A stretch of DNA of 64,000 nt from Saccharothrix violaceirubra (GCF_014203755.1 NZ_JACHJS010000001.1:5518001-5582000); one strand, 5' to 3'. Shown: positions 16,695 to 26,905, numbered from the stretch's first letter. Notes: a model not told the origin generated them from the sequence alone. Translations and numbers: made by a program.

Positions 16695-17399
16695 GTGAAG
16701 CTCGCACTGTCCTGGCTCACCGTCCTGCCGGTGCGCGTCGGCAGCGTCGACGCGCACGCGGCACGACGGGCGATCGCGCTGGCCCCCCTGGTCGGCGTGC
16801 TGCTCGGCGCCGCGGCGGCCGGCGCGCTGCTCGCCCTGCGCGAAGCGCCCCCGCTGCTCGCCGGTCTGCTCGTGGTCGGCGGTCTCGCTCTGGCCACCCG
16901 GGGCATGCACCTGGACGGCCTGGCCGACACCGCCGACGGGCTGGGCTGCTACGGGCCGCCGGACCGGGCGCTCGCGGTGATGAAGGACGGCGGCGCCGGG
17001 CCGTTCGCGGTGGTCGCGCTGATCGTGGTGCTGGGCGCGCAGGCGGCGGCGTCGCCCGTCGTCGGGCCGGGCGCGGTGGTGCTGGCCCTCACGGCGGGCC
17101 GGGCCGCGTTCGCGCTGTGCTGCGTGCGCGGTGTGCCGGCGGCCCGACCGGAAGGGCTCGGTGCGCTGGTCGCCGGGTCACAGCCGGTGTGGGTGGCGGC
17201 GGCGTGGTGGGCGGCGTTGGGCGTGGCCGGGTTCTTCGTGTCGCCGGTGCGCGGGCCGCTGGCCGTGGTCGTGGCCGCCGCGCTGGTGCTGCTGTTGGTG
17301 CGGCACACGCGTCGGCGCTTCGGCGGCATGACCGGCGACGTGCTCGGCGCCGCCTGCGAAACGGCCACCCTCGCGGTGCTCGTGGTGTGCGCCGTGTGA
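16695..17399 (+). CDS. cobS: Adenosylcobinamide-GDP ribazoletransferase (cobalamin synthase)
   Basis: Integral membrane enzyme that joins adenosylcobinamide-GDP and alpha-ribazole, the last assembly step of cobalamin. The 234-residue product has the conserved start LALSWLTVLPVRVGSVD and the metal-binding signature GMHLDGLADTADGLGCYG (near residue 70), then MKDGGAGPFAV and five to six hydrophobic segments. The late GGMTGDVLGAACETATLAVL is also diagnostic. GTG 16695 follows GAGGATGACGCC. With cobU and cobT it completes the nucleotide-loop pathway, so this organism can at least salvage cobinamide. Confidence 0.95.
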   Translation: MKLALSWLTVLPVRVGSVDAHAARRAIALAPLVGVLLGAAAAGALLALREAPPLLAGLLVVGGLALATRGMHLDGLADTADGLGCYGPPDRALAVMKDGGAGPFAVVALIVVLGAQAAASPVVGPGAVVLALTAGRAAFALCCVRGVPAARPEGLGALVAGSQPVWVAAAWWAALGVAGFFVSPVRGPLAVVVAAALVLLLVRHTRRRFGGMTGDVLGAACETATLAVLVVCAV

Positions 17400-17424
17400 G
17401 GGTGGCCGTCGCGTCGGGGAGCGC

Positions 17425-18525
17425 TCAGGCGAGCGGGACCATCCAGCCGTGCGGGTCCTCGACGGTGCCCTGCTGGATCGACGTGAGCTTCTCGCGCAGC
17501 TTGAGCGTGACCTCGCCGGTCACGCCGCCGGACACGGAGAACTCGCCGTCCGCGTGCTTGACGTGGCCGACCGGCGTGATCACGGCGGCCGTGCCGCACG
17601 CGAACACCTCGGTCAGCTCGCCGGACCCGGCCTTCTTCTCCCACTCCTCGGTGGAGATCCTGCGCTCCTCCACGCCGTAGCCGAGGTCGGCGGCGAGCTG
17701 GAGCAGCGACCTGCGGGTGATGCCGGGCAGCAGCGCGCCGGACAGCTCGGGGGTGACGACCTTGGCGTCCGCGCCGGAGGAGAAGACGAAGAACAGGTTC
17801 ATCCCGCCCATCTCCTCGACCCAGCGGCGCTCCACGGCGTCGAGCCACACGACCTGGTCGCAGCCCTTGTCGGCGGCCTGTGCCTGGGCGACCAGGGACG
17901 CGGCGTAGTTGCCCGCGAACTTGGCCGCGCCCGTGCCGCCCGGTGCCGCGCGCACGTACTCGTTGGACAGCCACACCGTCACCGGCTTCACGCCGCCGGC
18001 GAAGTACGGACCGGCGGGCGAGGCGATGAGCACGTACAGGTACTCCGCCGCCGGGCGCACGCCCAGGCCCTTCTCGGTCGCGATGACGAACGGCCGCAGG
18101 TACAGCGACTCCTCGGCGTTCGACGGCACCCAGCGGGCGTCCACGGCGAGCAGCTCGCGGATCGAGTCGACGAACAGCTCGTCGGGCAGTTCGGGCATGG
18201 CAAGCCTGCGGGCCGACGCGCGCAGGCGCTCGGCGTTGGCCAACGGGCGGAAGGAGGCGATCGAGCCGTCGGGCCGGCGGTACGCCTTGAGCCCTTCGAA
18301 GATCGCCTGGCCGTAGTGCAGCACGTTCGCCGCCGGGTCCAGTTCCAGCGAGTGGTACGGCTCGACCCGCGCGTCGTGCCAGCCCTGCTCGCGGTTCCAG
18401 CGGATCGTCACCATGTGGTCGGTGAAGTGCTGCCCGAAGCCCGGCTTCGCGAGTACCTCGGCAACGCGCTCCGGGGTCGCCGGCTGCTGGTTGGAGGTCC
18501 GGGTGAAAGGCAACGCGGTCGTCAT
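17425..18525 (-). CDS. ilvE: Branched-chain amino acid aminotransferase
   Basis: PLP enzyme catalysing the last step of leucine, isoleucine and valine synthesis and the first of their breakdown. The 366-residue product has the class IV fold signatures: the PLP lysine in [28 protein letters not shown] near residue 80, [12 protein letters not shown], and the phosphate-binding [16 protein letters not shown] 18525 starts [12 protein letters not shown]. Convergent with cobS. In this lineage it also supplies branched precursors for fatty-acid starter units, which fits the nearby fas operon only loosely. Confidence 0.96.
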   Translation of the reverse strand: MTTALPFTRTSNQQPATPERVAEVLAKPGFGQHFTDHMVTIRWNREQGWHDARVEPYHSLELDPAANVLHYGQAIFEGLKAYRRPDGSIASFRPLANAERLRASARRLAMPELPDELFVDSIRELLAVDARWVPSNAEESLYLRPFVIATEKGLGVRPAAEYLYVLIASPAGPYFAGGVKPVTVWLSNEYVRAAPGGTGAAKFAGNYAASLVAQAQAADKGCDQVVWLDAVERRWVEEMGGMNLFFVFSSGADAKVVTPELSGALLPGITRRSLLQLAADLGYGVEERRISTEEWEKKAGSGELTEVFACGTAAVITPVGHVKHADGEFSVSGGVTGEVTLKLREKLTSIQQGTVEDPHGWMVPLA

Positions 18526-18584
18526 GACAGCACCCTAACCGTCATGCGGTGTTCGGAAAATCGCCTTGCCGACGGTCGGCCGTC

Positions 18585-19808
18585 CTAACTCCGCCGCCGG
18601 GGGGTGAGCGGTCCTCGCAGTGCGAGCGCGGCGACGCCCACGAGGAGTGACGCGATGGTCACCACGAGCGCGTCGAACGGCGCGCAGATCGCGAGCAGAA
18701 CCGACAATCCGAGTCCGAAACACGCGGTGCGCGTAGGCCAGGTGCGGTCCTCTTTCCGGAGGATGCGCGCGGCGGCGTTCGTGAAGCCGTAGTGCAATGC
18801 CATGGCGCACGCGCCGATCGCGAGTGCCGTGGTCGGACTCGCGAGTACCACGCACAATGCGGCGCACGCGGCCGTGAGGATGTCGAGCGGGACGCGTCCG
18901 CGCACCGGGGGCAGATCGCCGACGGCGACCAGTGCCGTGAGCGTGCGCCGCGCGGTGGCGAACACGTGCCGCAGGACGGCGAGCACGGCGACCGTGACGG
19001 CGAGCCCGAGCAGGGGCACGAGCCAGCGCCCGTCGGCGACCACGAGCGCGTCGCGCAGGGGTGCCCGGGACAGGCCCAGCCGGGCCGGGCCGAGCTGGTG
19101 CAGCACGGCGTACCCGGTGAACGCGGTGATCACGAGCAGCGCGCCGACGAAGAGCGGCACCGCGGCGCGCGCGGACTCCGCACCGGACACCCGCTCGAAG
19201 CCCAGGAACGCGACGAACAGCACCGAAGCCGCGCCGAGCACGCCCATGACCTGCGGAGATCCGGCCAGAGCCGGGTTTTCGGGCGGTGGGACGGCCAGGC
19301 ACACGACCCCGACCAGGAGCAGCACGCCGAGCACGAACACCGCCGCGGCGGCGGCCGAGCGGCGTGGCGCGCGCACGCCGTTGGACGCGACCGAGGCGAT
19401 GAGCACGGCCAGCGCGGCGGGTGTGCGGTACTCCGGCAGGACGTAAGCGGCGAACGTCCCGGCGAGCGCGGCAGCCACCCCGGCTCGCCCGATCAGGTGA
19501 GCCACGCCGGAGAGCCGGGCGGGCAGGCGGCCCAGGCGTGCGTACGCGAAACCGTGGCCGCCGGCGTCGCCGTCCGCGCGGGCCTGGTCGGCCGCGCCGA
19601 ACCCCGACAGCAGGGCGACGCAGGCGGGGAGGACGAGGGCGGGGAGGAACCAGGGACCCGCGAGCAGCGCGGCCGGCGCGAAACCGGCGAACACACCGGC
19701 GCCGAGGGCGCCACCGAGCGCGGACACCACGGCGACACGGGGCGTGAATGTCACCGGTACACACTCGCAGACGAACTGGCCACGGCCTAACCACTGCGCG
19801 ATCGACAC
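18585..19808 (-). CDS. APC-superfamily amino acid permease
   Basis: Integral membrane transporter of 389-407 residues with 11-12 hydrophobic segments. The helix-1 sequence ALGGALGAGVFAGFAPAA matches the G-x-G-x-F turn of amino-acid/polyamine permeases. The frame opens at GTG 19808, eight bases after a TTAACA that would suit a leaderless transcript; an internal GTG at 19754 (VTFTPRVAVV) would give a shorter N-terminus nearer to family length. Substrate unknown. It lies 59 bases upstream of ilvE on the same strand, so a role with branched-chain amino acids is possible but unproven. Confidence 0.8.
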   Translation of the reverse strand: MSIAQWLGRGQFVCECVPVTFTPRVAVVSALGGALGAGVFAGFAPAALLAGPWFLPALVLPACVALLSGFGAADQARADGDAGGHGFAYARLGRLPARLSGVAHLIGRAGVAAALAGTFAAYVLPEYRTPAALAVLIASVASNGVRAPRRSAAAAAVFVLGVLLLVGVVCLAVPPPENPALAGSPQVMGVLGAASVLFVAFLGFERVSGAESARAAVPLFVGALLVITAFTGYAVLHQLGPARLGLSRAPLRDALVVADGRWLVPLLGLAVTVAVLAVLRHVFATARRTLTALVAVGDLPPVRGRVPLDILTAACAALCVVLASPTTALAIGACAMALHYGFTNAAARILRKEDRTWPTRTACFGLGLSVLLAICAPFDALVVTIASLLVGVAALALRGPLTPRRRS

Positions 19809-19951
19809 CTGATCGTGTTAATTGTTACTCCGCGCTGCTGGCACTGCAACGGGCGGCCGGCTGAACTCGACCTTTAGCATTCGGTGCGATCACCACTCCG
19901 TTCCCGTCGCACAACACAAGAAGTGCCGGGAGGAATTTCCGAGGAGACGCA

Positions 19952-21448
19952 GTGACAGCGCCGAAACTGGCCATTACCGACAGTGAACCGACGAAGGCCG
20001 CGGTCGACGCCGTCGTCGTCGGGACCATCCAGGGGACGGACGGACCGGTGCTCGCCGGGTCCGCCGAGGCGCTCGACGCCGCGTTCGACGGCGGGCTGGC
20101 GGACCTGCTGGCGACCGTCGGCGCGTCGGGCAAGGCCGAAGAGGTCGTCACGCTGCCCACCCTGGGCAAGATCGCGGCACCCGTGCTGCTCGCCGTCGGC
20201 CTCGGCAAGGCGGGCGACGACGGTGGCGTCACCGAAGAGCAGGTGCGCCGCGCGTCCGGTGCCGCCGCGCGTGCGGTCGGCGGCAAGAAGCGCGTGGTGA
20301 CCACGCTGTCGACGCTGCACCTGGGTGCGGCCGTCGAGGGCACCGTGCTCGGCGCGTACACGTTCACCGCCTACAAGACCGCCGTCGGCGACGGTCCGGT
20401 CGGCCGGGTCGACCTGGTCGCGCCCGCGACCGGCACGACCAAGGCGCACCGCGCCACCGTGAAGGCGGCGACCGCGATCGCCGAGGCCGTGAGCCTGACC
20501 CGCGACCTGGTGAACACCCCGCCGAACGACCTGTTCCCGGAGTCGTTCGCCAACCGGGCCGCGGAACTGGCCAAGGCCGAGGGTCTCGAGATCGAGGTGC
20601 TCGACGAGAAGGCGCTGCGCAAGCAGGGCTTCGGCGGCATCCTCGGCGTGGGCGGCGGCTCGTCGCGCCCGCCGCGCCTGGTCCGCGTGACCTACAAGGG
20701 CCCCAAGGCCGGCAAGAAGGTCGCGCTGGTCGGCAAGGGCATCACGTTCGACACCGGCGGCATCTCGATCAAGCCCGCGGCCGGCATGGACGAGATGACC
20801 TCGGACATGGGCGGCGCGGCGGCCGTGATCGCCACCGTCGTGCTCGCGGCCAAGCTGAAGTACCCGCTGGAGGTCACCGCCTGGGCGCCGCTCGCGGAGA
20901 ACATGCCCTCGGGCACCGCGTACCGGCCGGGTGACGTGCTGACGATGTACGGCGGCAAGACCGTCGAGGTGCTCAACACCGACGCCGAAGGACGGCTCGT
21001 GCTGTCCGACGCGATCGTGCGCGCGTGCGAGGAGGGACCGGACTACCTGGTCGAGACCTCCACGCTGACCGGCGGCCAGATCGTGGCGCTGGGCAAGCGG
21101 ACCATGGGCGTGATGGGCACCGAGGCTTTCCGCGACCGGGTCGCGGAACTGGGCCGGGCCGTCGGTGAGAACGCGTGGGCGATGCCGTTGCCGGAGGAAC
21201 TGCGCGGCGACCTCGACTCGCGCCTGGCCGACCTGGCGAACGTGGCCGGGCACCGGTTCGGCAGCATGCTCGTGGCGGGCGTGTTCCTGCGCGAGTTCGT
21301 GGCCGAGGGCGTGTCGTGGGCGCACCTGGACGTGGCCGGTCCGTCGTTCCACAGCGGCGGGGCGTACGGCTACACCACCCGGGGCGGCACCGGCGTACCC
21401 GTACGCACCCTGGCGGCCGTGCTGGCGGACATCGCGGCGAACGGCTGA
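19952..21448 (+). CDS. pepA: Leucyl aminopeptidase (M17 family)
   Basis: Cytoplasmic dimetal aminopeptidase that removes N-terminal residues from peptides. The 498-residue product has the M17 active site: Lys and Asp in VGKGITFDTGGISIKP, then MTSDMGGAAAV, and the signature NTDAEGRLVLSDA with the metal-binding Asp and Glu. The N-terminal 160 residues form the regulatory domain. GTG 19952 follows a GAGGAGACGC ribosome site. The position between ilvE and the lipoyl-enzyme genes matches Rv2213. A strong hairpin follows the stop. Confidence 0.96.
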   Translation: MTAPKLAITDSEPTKAAVDAVVVGTIQGTDGPVLAGSAEALDAAFDGGLADLLATVGASGKAEEVVTLPTLGKIAAPVLLAVGLGKAGDDGGVTEEQVRRASGAAARAVGGKKRVVTTLSTLHLGAAVEGTVLGAYTFTAYKTAVGDGPVGRVDLVAPATGTTKAHRATVKAATAIAEAVSLTRDLVNTPPNDLFPESFANRAAELAKAEGLEIEVLDEKALRKQGFGGILGVGGGSSRPPRLVRVTYKGPKAGKKVALVGKGITFDTGGISIKPAAGMDEMTSDMGGAAAVIATVVLAAKLKYPLEVTAWAPLAENMPSGTAYRPGDVLTMYGGKTVEVLNTDAEGRLVLSDAIVRACEEGPDYLVETSTLTGGQIVALGKRTMGVMGTEAFRDRVAELGRAVGENAWAMPLPEELRGDLDSRLADLANVAGHRFGSMLVAGVFLREFVAEGVSWAHLDVAGPSFHSGGAYGYTTRGGTGVPVRTLAAVLADIAANG

Positions 21449-21450
21449 CA

Positions 21451-21490
21451 CCCGCGCGAGGTGGGGCACCCTGCACCCCACCTCGCGGGT
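21451..21490 (+). terminator. Hairpin terminator after pepA
   Basis: 12-bp stem CGCGAGGTGGGG (21455-21466) with its complement (21476-21487), extended by C/G pairs past one bulged base; it starts three bases after the pepA stop. Confidence 0.8.
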
Positions 21491-21613
21491 CACACCGACT
21501 CTTGATCGACATCCGCGCTCACGGGTACCGGACACACCCCCACCCACCCTGGGGGGCTGCCCCGCTCCAGCCTATCGACGACGGCAGCGCGGCGCGGAGA
21601 TACAGCCCTCGCC

Positions 21614-21652
21614 TGTGGACAACTCCACCGGGGACACCGGGCCTGTGGACAA
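21614..21652 (-). promoter_or_regulatory. Two exact DnaA boxes 30 bp apart
   Basis: TGTGGACAA occurs at 21614-21622 and 21644-21652; its complement TTGTCCACA is the consensus DnaA box of high-GC actinobacteria. Both are in the same orientation inside a longer direct repeat (GCCTGTGGACAA) with a 30-bp period. The site lies in the 258-base gap after pepA. Only two boxes are present, so this is not an origin; DnaA titration or local regulation is possible. Confidence 0.6.
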
Positions 21653-21674
21653 GTCCGGCGGGACACCCGATCGG

Positions 21675-21706
21675 GCGGCCGGAAGAGCGCGCGGCCGGAA
21701 GAGCGC
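21675..21706. repeat. Perfect 16-bp tandem duplication
   Basis: GCGGCCGGAAGAGCGC is present twice head to tail (21675-21690, 21691-21706), ending exactly at the stop codon of the minus-strand 105-residue gene. Confidence 0.85.
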
Positions 21707-22024
21707 TCAGCCCGCCGATTTGCGGCGGGTGTACTCGCGCATACGTTTGGGGTAACCCACGATCCCCGCGTCGTACACCGGGATGCCGAGTTTGCGCGCC
21801 AACCTCCGCGCGCCTTCCTCGCCGTCGATACGCCGTCTGGTCCACTCGCCGTCGTGTGCGACGAACACCACGGTGGTCTCCGTCACGGTGGTCTTCGGCT
21901 CGACGAACGCCTCGACCCCGCGCCGAGACGCGGCCCACTGCTCCAGGTATCCGGTGTCGGCCGACGTCGCCACACGCGGCACGCCGGCACGCTGCTTCCT
22001 GCGGAAACGGTCGAACAGACCCAC
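21707..22024 (-). CDS. Conserved hypothetical protein, 105 residues
   Basis: A small basic protein beginning VGLFDRFRRKQRAG and ending GYPKRMREYTRRKSAG. The middle (VTETTVVFVAHDGEWTRRRIDGEEGARRLARKLGIPVYDAGIVGYP) looks like a compact alpha/beta domain. GTG 22024 was selected because AGGAGG lies nine bases upstream; longer frames run into the lpdA promoter region. It is divergent from lpdA, a position kept in related genomes, but no function is known. Downstream lie a 16-bp duplication and two DnaA boxes. Confidence 0.78.
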   Translation of the reverse strand: MGLFDRFRRKQRAGVPRVATSADTGYLEQWAASRRGVEAFVEPKTTVTETTVVFVAHDGEWTRRRIDGEEGARRLARKLGIPVYDAGIVGYPKRMREYTRRKSAG

Positions 22025-22199
22025 CCCTGGTACCTCCTGCCCCGAGTCCAGACGGCCATCCTGCCGGCGGCCGTGTGAAAGCGTGGCCAAATCTCCCGAT
22101 CGGGCACCGCGTCGCCGCCTTCGCGGAGGTAGTGACAAGATGGCTTCTACACGCGCGCACCCGCGCGGAGTAAGGCAACAAGCCCTCCAGGGAGATCCC

Positions 22200-23570
22200 G
22201 TGACCGACACCTCCGCCGACCTTGTGATCCTCGGTGGCGGCTCGGGCGGCTACGCCTGCGCGTTCCGCGCGGCCGAGCTCGGCCTGTCCGTCGTCCTGGT
22301 CGAGAAGGACAAGCTGGGCGGCACCTGCCTGCACCGCGGGTGCATCCCGACCAAGGCGCTGCTGCACGCCGCCGAGGTCGCGGACAACGCGCGCGAAGGC
22401 GACCAGTTCGGCGTGAAGTCCTCGCTGGAGGGCATCGACATCGCGGGCGTCAACTCCTACAAGGACGGTGTGATCAGCCGTCTGTACAAGGGACTCCAGG
22501 GTCTGGCCAAGGCGAACAAGGTCACGCTCGTCGAGGGCACCGGCACGTTCGTCGGCCCGAACACCGTCGAGGTGGACGGGCAGCGCTACACGGGCAAGAA
22601 CGTCGTGCTGGCCACCGGCTCGTACGCGCGCAGCCTGCCCGGTCTGGAGATCGGCGGCCGGATCATCACCAGCGACCAGGCGCTGAACCTGGACTTCGTG
22701 CCGGAGAAGGTCGTCGTGCTCGGCGGCGGCGTGATCGGCGTGGAGTTCGCGAGCGTGTGGGCGTCGTTCGGCGCCGAGGTCACGATCGTGGAGGCCCTGC
22801 CCCGCCTGGTGCCGGCCGAGGACGAGTACGCGTCCAAGCAGCTCGAGCGCGCGTTCCGCCGCCGGGGCATCAAGTTCAAGACCGGCGTCCGGTTCACCGG
22901 CGCCACGCAGACCGACTCGGGCGTGTCCGTGACGCTGGAGTCCGGCGACGTGCTCGAGGCCGACCTGCTGCTCGTCGCCGTCGGCCGGGGCCCCAACTCC
23001 GCGGGCCACGGCTTCGAGGAGGCCGGTGTCAAGATCGAGCGCGGCTTCGTGATCACCGACGAGCGCCTGCGCACCAACATCCCGAACGTCTACGCCGTCG
23101 GCGACATCGTGCCCGGCCTGCAGCTCGCGCACCGCGGGTTCCAGCAGGGCATCTTCGTCGCCGAGGAGATCGCCGGGCAGAACCCCAAGGTCATCGACGA
23201 GGCGGGCATCCCGCGCGTCACCTACTGCAAGCCCGAGGTCGCCTCGGTCGGGCTCTCCGAGGCCGCGGCCCAGGAGAAGTACGGCAAGGTCGAGACCTTC
23301 GTCTACGACCTGGCGGGCAACGGCAAGAGCCAGATCCTCAAGACCGCCGGCGGCGTCAAGCTGGTCAAGGCGCCGGACGGCCCGGTCGTCGGCATCACCC
23401 TGGTCGGCGAGCGGGTCGGCGAGCTGATCGGCGAGGCCCAGTTGATCTACAGCTGGGAGGCGTACCCGGAGGACGTGGCTCCGCTCATCCACGCACACCC
23501 GACCCAGACGGAAGCCCTCGGCGAGGCGTTCCTCGCCCTGGCCGGCAAGCCGCTGCACGTGCACGGCTGA
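22200..23570 (+). CDS. lpdA: Dihydrolipoyl dehydrogenase (E3)
   Basis: FAD enzyme that reoxidises the dihydrolipoyl groups of the 2-oxoacid dehydrogenase complexes with NAD. The 456-residue product has the FAD Rossmann motif [19 protein letters not shown], the redox pair Cys43/Cys48 in [13 protein letters not shown], the NAD motif [13 protein letters not shown], and the C-terminal catalytic [14 protein letters not shown] with His and Glu. GTG 22200 has GGGAG upstream; the frame is open further back but that stretch lacks homology. It is followed 46 bases later by the E2 gene, clearly an operon. Confidence 0.96.
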   Translation: MTDTSADLVILGGGSGGYACAFRAAELGLSVVLVEKDKLGGTCLHRGCIPTKALLHAAEVADNAREGDQFGVKSSLEGIDIAGVNSYKDGVISRLYKGLQGLAKANKVTLVEGTGTFVGPNTVEVDGQRYTGKNVVLATGSYARSLPGLEIGGRIITSDQALNLDFVPEKVVVLGGGVIGVEFASVWASFGAEVTIVEALPRLVPAEDEYASKQLERAFRRRGIKFKTGVRFTGATQTDSGVSVTLESGDVLEADLLLVAVGRGPNSAGHGFEEAGVKIERGFVITDERLRTNIPNVYAVGDIVPGLQLAHRGFQQGIFVAEEIAGQNPKVIDEAGIPRVTYCKPEVASVGLSEAAAQEKYGKVETFVYDLAGNGKSQILKTAGGVKLVKAPDGPVVGITLVGERVGELIGEAQLIYSWEAYPEDVAPLIHAHPTQTEALGEAFLALAGKPLHVHG

Positions 23571-23616
23571 CCGTCGCAAACCAGTCAGCCGCACACGATC
23601 CAGGAGTCAGCGAACG

Positions 23617-25314
23617 ATGGCCTTCTCCGTCCAAATGCCCGCTCTCGGCGAAAGCGTCACCGAGGGCACCGTCACCCGCTGGTTGAAGCAGGAGGGTGAC
23701 CGCGTCGAGGTCGACGAGCCCTTGCTGGAGGTGTCGACCGACAAGGTCGACACCGAGATCCCCTCGCCCGCCGCGGGCGTCCTGCAGAAGATCGTCGCGC
23801 AGGAGGACGAGACCGTCGAGGTCGGCGCCGAGCTGGCCGTGATCGGCGACGGCGACGCGGACTCCGGTTCCGCCTCGACGCCCGTCGAGGAGGCCGCGCC
23901 CGAGCCGCAGGCCGCACCGGCGCCGCAGGCCGCGCCCGAACCCGAGCCGCAGGCCGCGCCGGCCGGCGGTGCCGCCGAGGGCACGCCGGTGACCATGCCG
24001 GCGCTCGGCGAGAGCGTCACCGAGGGCACCGTCACCCGCTGGCTCAAGCAGGTCGGCGACCCCGTCGAGGTCGACGAGCCGCTGCTGGAGGTGTCGACGG
24101 ACAAGGTCGACACCGAGATCCCGTCGCCGGTGGCGGGCACGCTGCTGGAGATCACCGCGGGCGAGGACGAGACCGTCGAGGTCGGCGGGCAGCTCGCGGT
24201 CGTCGGCTCGGGTGCGCCCGCGCCGAAGGCTCCCGAGGCGCCCAAGCCGGCACCGGTCCAGGAAGCCCCGAAGCCCGCGCCGGTCCAGGAAGCGCCCAAG
24301 CCGACGCCCGCGCCCGAGGCCCCGAAGCCCGCTCCCGTCCAGAAAGCGCCGAAGGCCGACGACAACAACACCGACGGTGGCACGCCGTACGTGACGCCGC
24401 TGGTCCGCAAGCTCGCGGCCGAGCACGGCATCGACCTGGCCACGCTCAAGGGTTCCGGCGTCGGCGGTCGCATCCGCAAGCAGGACGTGCAGGCCGCCGT
24501 CGAGGCCAAGAAGGCCCCGGCGCCGGCCGCCGCGCCCGCATCGGCGGCACCCGCCCAGCGGGTCGCGGCGCCGGCCGCCGACACCAGCGGCAAGCGCGGC
24601 ACGGTGCAGAAGCTGCCCCGCCTGCGCCAGATCGTCGCGCAGCGTACCCGCGAGTCGCTCCAGGTCTCCGCGCAGCTCACCCAGGTGTTCGAGGTGGACG
24701 TCACCAAGATCGCCCGGCTGCGCAACCAGGCCAAGAAGGCGTTCGAGCAGCGCGAGGGCACGAAGCTGACGTTCCTGCCGTTCTTCGCCAAGGCGGCGGT
24801 CGAGGCACTCAAGCAGCACCCCGTGCTGAACGCCTCGATCGACGAGGAGAAGAAGGAGGTCGTCTACCACGGTGCCGAGCACCTGGGCATCGCGATCGAC
24901 ACCGAGCGCGGCCTGCTCAACGCGGTGATCGCGAACGCGGGCGACCTCAACCTGGCCGGCCTGTCGCACAAGATCGCGGACCTCGCGGCCCGCGCGCGCG
25001 GCAACAAGCTGACCCCGGACGAGCTGACCGGCGGCACGTTCTCGCTGACCAACCTGGGCAGCAACGGCGCGCTGTTCGACACCCCGATCATCCAGCAGCC
25101 GCAGGTCGGCATCCTGGGTGTCGGCGTGGTGAAGAAGCGCGCGGTGGTGATCACCGACGCGAGCGGCGACGACACCATCGCGATCCGCTCGATGGCCTAC
25201 CTCGCCCTGACCTACGACCACCGCCTGGTGGACGGCGCCGACGCGGGCCGTTTCCTGACCACGGTGAAGAACCGCCTGGAAGAGGGCGCGTTCGAGGCCG
25301 ACCTGGGTCTGTAG
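23617..25314 (+). CDS. dlaT: Dihydrolipoamide acyltransferase (E2) with two lipoyl domains
   Basis: Core of a 2-oxoacid dehydrogenase complex; in actinobacteria this protein serves the pyruvate and 2-oxoglutarate dehydrogenases. The 565-residue product has lipoyl domain 1 (residues 2-76, lipoylated Lys43 in STDKVDTE), lipoyl domain 2 (about 124-196, Lys163), an Ala/Pro/Lys linker with repeated APKPAPVQE units, a peripheral-subunit-binding domain (about 258-295, [14 protein letters not shown]) and the catalytic domain ending with the active-site [14 protein letters not shown] (His near 535). The two lipoyl domains are almost identical at DNA level. Its lipoate comes from lipB/lipA close by. 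The symbol sucB is also used for this gene. Confidence 0.95.
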   Translation: MAFSVQMPALGESVTEGTVTRWLKQEGDRVEVDEPLLEVSTDKVDTEIPSPAAGVLQKIVAQEDETVEVGAELAVIGDGDADSGSASTPVEEAAPEPQAAPAPQAAPEPEPQAAPAGGAAEGTPVTMPALGESVTEGTVTRWLKQVGDPVEVDEPLLEVSTDKVDTEIPSPVAGTLLEITAGEDETVEVGGQLAVVGSGAPAPKAPEAPKPAPVQEAPKPAPVQEAPKPTPAPEAPKPAPVQKAPKADDNNTDGGTPYVTPLVRKLAAEHGIDLATLKGSGVGGRIRKQDVQAAVEAKKAPAPAAAPASAAPAQRVAAPAADTSGKRGTVQKLPRLRQIVAQRTRESLQVSAQLTQVFEVDVTKIARLRNQAKKAFEQREGTKLTFLPFFAKAAVEALKQHPVLNASIDEEKKEVVYHGAEHLGIAIDTERGLLNAVIANAGDLNLAGLSHKIADLAARARGNKLTPDELTGGTFSLTNLGSNGALFDTPIIQQPQVGILGVGVVKKRAVVITDASGDDTIAIRSMAYLALTYDHRLVDGADAGRFLTTVKNRLEEGAFEADLGL

Positions 25315-25325
25315 GAACACAAGCC

Positions 25326-25367
25326 GGCGAAGGCCGTATCCCTCACGCGAGGGATACGGCCTTCGCC
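25326..25367 (+). terminator. Hairpin terminator after the E2 gene
   Basis: 19-bp perfect stem (GGCGAAGGCCGTATCCCTC and complement) with an ACGC loop, 11 bases after the stop codon. Confidence 0.9.
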
Positions 25368-25436
25368 GTCCCGGGTGGTCAGGACGACACTTCCGCCGCT
25401 GTGCGCGGGGCGGGTCGCTGAGAGACGATCATTGCC

Positions 25437-26315
25437 ATGCGCGTTGTGGTCGCCGGTTCGTCCGGTTTCATCGGCACCAGCCTGGTCGCCGCGCTGCGCG
25501 GCGCCGGCCACGAGGTCGTGCGGCTCGTGCGGCGGCCGGCACAGGCACCCGACGAGCGGACGTGGGACCCACCCGCGGGCAGGCTCGACGTCGACGCGTT
25601 GACCGGCGCGGACGCGATCGTGAACCTGTGCGGCGCGGGCATCGCGGACAAGCGGTGGGACCAGGCGCGCAAGCAGGTGCTGCTGGACAGCCGCACGGTG
25701 CCCACGGAGGTACTCGCCGGTGCCGCGGTCGAGCACGGGGTGCCGCTGCTGGTCAATTCGAGCGCGGTCGGCTTCTACGGCGACACCGGCGAGGAGGTCG
25801 TCGACGAGACGTCGCCGTCGGGCACCGGGTTCCTGGCCGAGCTGGTCCGCCGCTGGGAGGCGGCGACGGAGGGCCCGCAGCGGGTCGTGAAGCTGCGCAC
25901 GGGCCTGGTGCTGGGCGAGTCCGGCGGGCTGTTCGGCAAGTTGAGGCCGCTGTTCTCGGCCGGTCTGGGCGGCAAACTCGGCTCCGGCCACCAGTACATG
26001 CCGTGGGTGTCGCTGGACGACGTGCTCGCGGCGACCGTGTTCGCGATCGAGCACCCCGAGATCTCGGGACCGGTGAACGTGACCGGTCCGTCGCCCGTGA
26101 CGAACTCCGAGTTCACCCGCACGGTCGGGCACGTGCTGCGGCGGCCGACGCCGTGGATCGTGCCGGGGTTCGCGCTCAAGCTCGTGCTCGGCGAGTTCGC
26201 CGAGGAGGGCGTGCTGATCGGGCAGCGCGCGATCCCCCGTGCGCTGGAACGGGCCGGGTTCCGGTTCCGGCACCCCTCGTTGGGCACCGCGGTGGCGGCG
26301 GCCGTCGGCCGATGA
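25437..26315 (+). CDS. TIGR01777-type NAD(P)-binding epimerase family protein
   Basis: A 292-residue short-chain dehydrogenase-like protein related to nucleotide-sugar epimerases (Rv2216 type). The Rossmann motif is VVAGSSGFIGTSLVAAL at the N-terminus; SSAVGFYGDTGEEVVDE and the family-specific RTGLVLGESGGLFGKLRPLF and YMPWVSLDDVL follow. Catalytic Tyr of classical dehydrogenases is in GFYGD. ATG 25437 starts the protein. It overlaps the next gene (ATGA) and is in the run leading to lipB. The true substrate of this family is unknown. Confidence 0.9.
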   Translation: MRVVVAGSSGFIGTSLVAALRGAGHEVVRLVRRPAQAPDERTWDPPAGRLDVDALTGADAIVNLCGAGIADKRWDQARKQVLLDSRTVPTEVLAGAAVEHGVPLLVNSSAVGFYGDTGEEVVDETSPSGTGFLAELVRRWEAATEGPQRVVKLRTGLVLGESGGLFGKLRPLFSAGLGGKLGSGHQYMPWVSLDDVLAATVFAIEHPEISGPVNVTGPSPVTNSEFTRTVGHVLRRPTPWIVPGFALKLVLGEFAEEGVLIGQRAIPRALERAGFRFRHPSLGTAVAAAVGR

Positions 26316-26905
26316 TCGCCCTCGGCGTCCTGTTCGTGCTCGCCTCGGTCGGGCTCGGCGTGCTGGTGCGCCACGACGTGCCCGTGCTGGACCGCGATCT
26401 GCACGAGGTGGCCCTGACCCTGGGTCCCGCGGTCACGCGGACCGCCGAGGTGATCAGCCTCGTGCTCAGCCCGGGGCTGGCCACGATCACGTTGGTGGCG
26501 TTGGGATCGCGGGCGCTGCTGGCGCGGGACTCGCTGCTGGTGCGCGCGTCCGTCCTGTTCGGACTGTGCTGGACGACCGTGCTCGCGCGGGACCTGTACC
26601 GGCGCATCAGGCCGATCGAGTACGACCTCTACAGCTATCCGAGCGGGCACGTGACGGCCGTGGCCACGATGGGGTTCGTGGGCGTGCTGCTGACCGCGCA
26701 CCTGGCCCGCGACCACGTGCGCACCGCGATCGTCCTGGCCGTCACGGCGATCGTGCTCACGGCCGCGAGCCGGGTCGTCGTGCAGTACCACTGGTTCACC
26801 GACACGGTCGGCGCGGTGCTCGGCGTCATGGGGGTGGGGCTGCTCGGCGCCCACGCCCTTCGGCTGACGCCCGTGGGCGTAGGGTCGAGGAGTGAGCAGT
26901 CCTGA
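26312..26905 (+). CDS. PAP2-family membrane phosphatase
   Basis: A 197-residue membrane phosphatase of the phosphatidic-acid phosphatase type 2 superfamily, probably acting on a lipid phosphate at the outer face. The three catalytic motifs are visible: [10 protein letters not shown] (motif 1), [10 protein letters not shown] (motif 2, near residue 110) and [16 protein letters not shown] (motif 3). Five to six hydrophobic helices surround them. ATG 26312 overlaps the preceding stop by four bases, and its own end overlaps the lipB start by 14 bases, so all three are one operon. Confidence 0.9.
   Translation: MIALGVLFVLASVGLGVLVRHDVPVLDRDLHEVALTLGPAVTRTAEVISLVLSPGLATITLVALGSRALLARDSLLVRASVLFGLCWTTVLARDLYRRIRPIEYDLYSYPSGHVTAVATMGFVGVLLTAHLARDHVRTAIVLAVTAIVLTAASRVVVQYHWFTDTVGAVLGVMGVGLLGAHALRLTPVGVGSRSEQS

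Noticed and set aside
21500..21706. Replication origin
   Set aside because: Only two DnaA boxes and no dnaA/dnaN neighbours.
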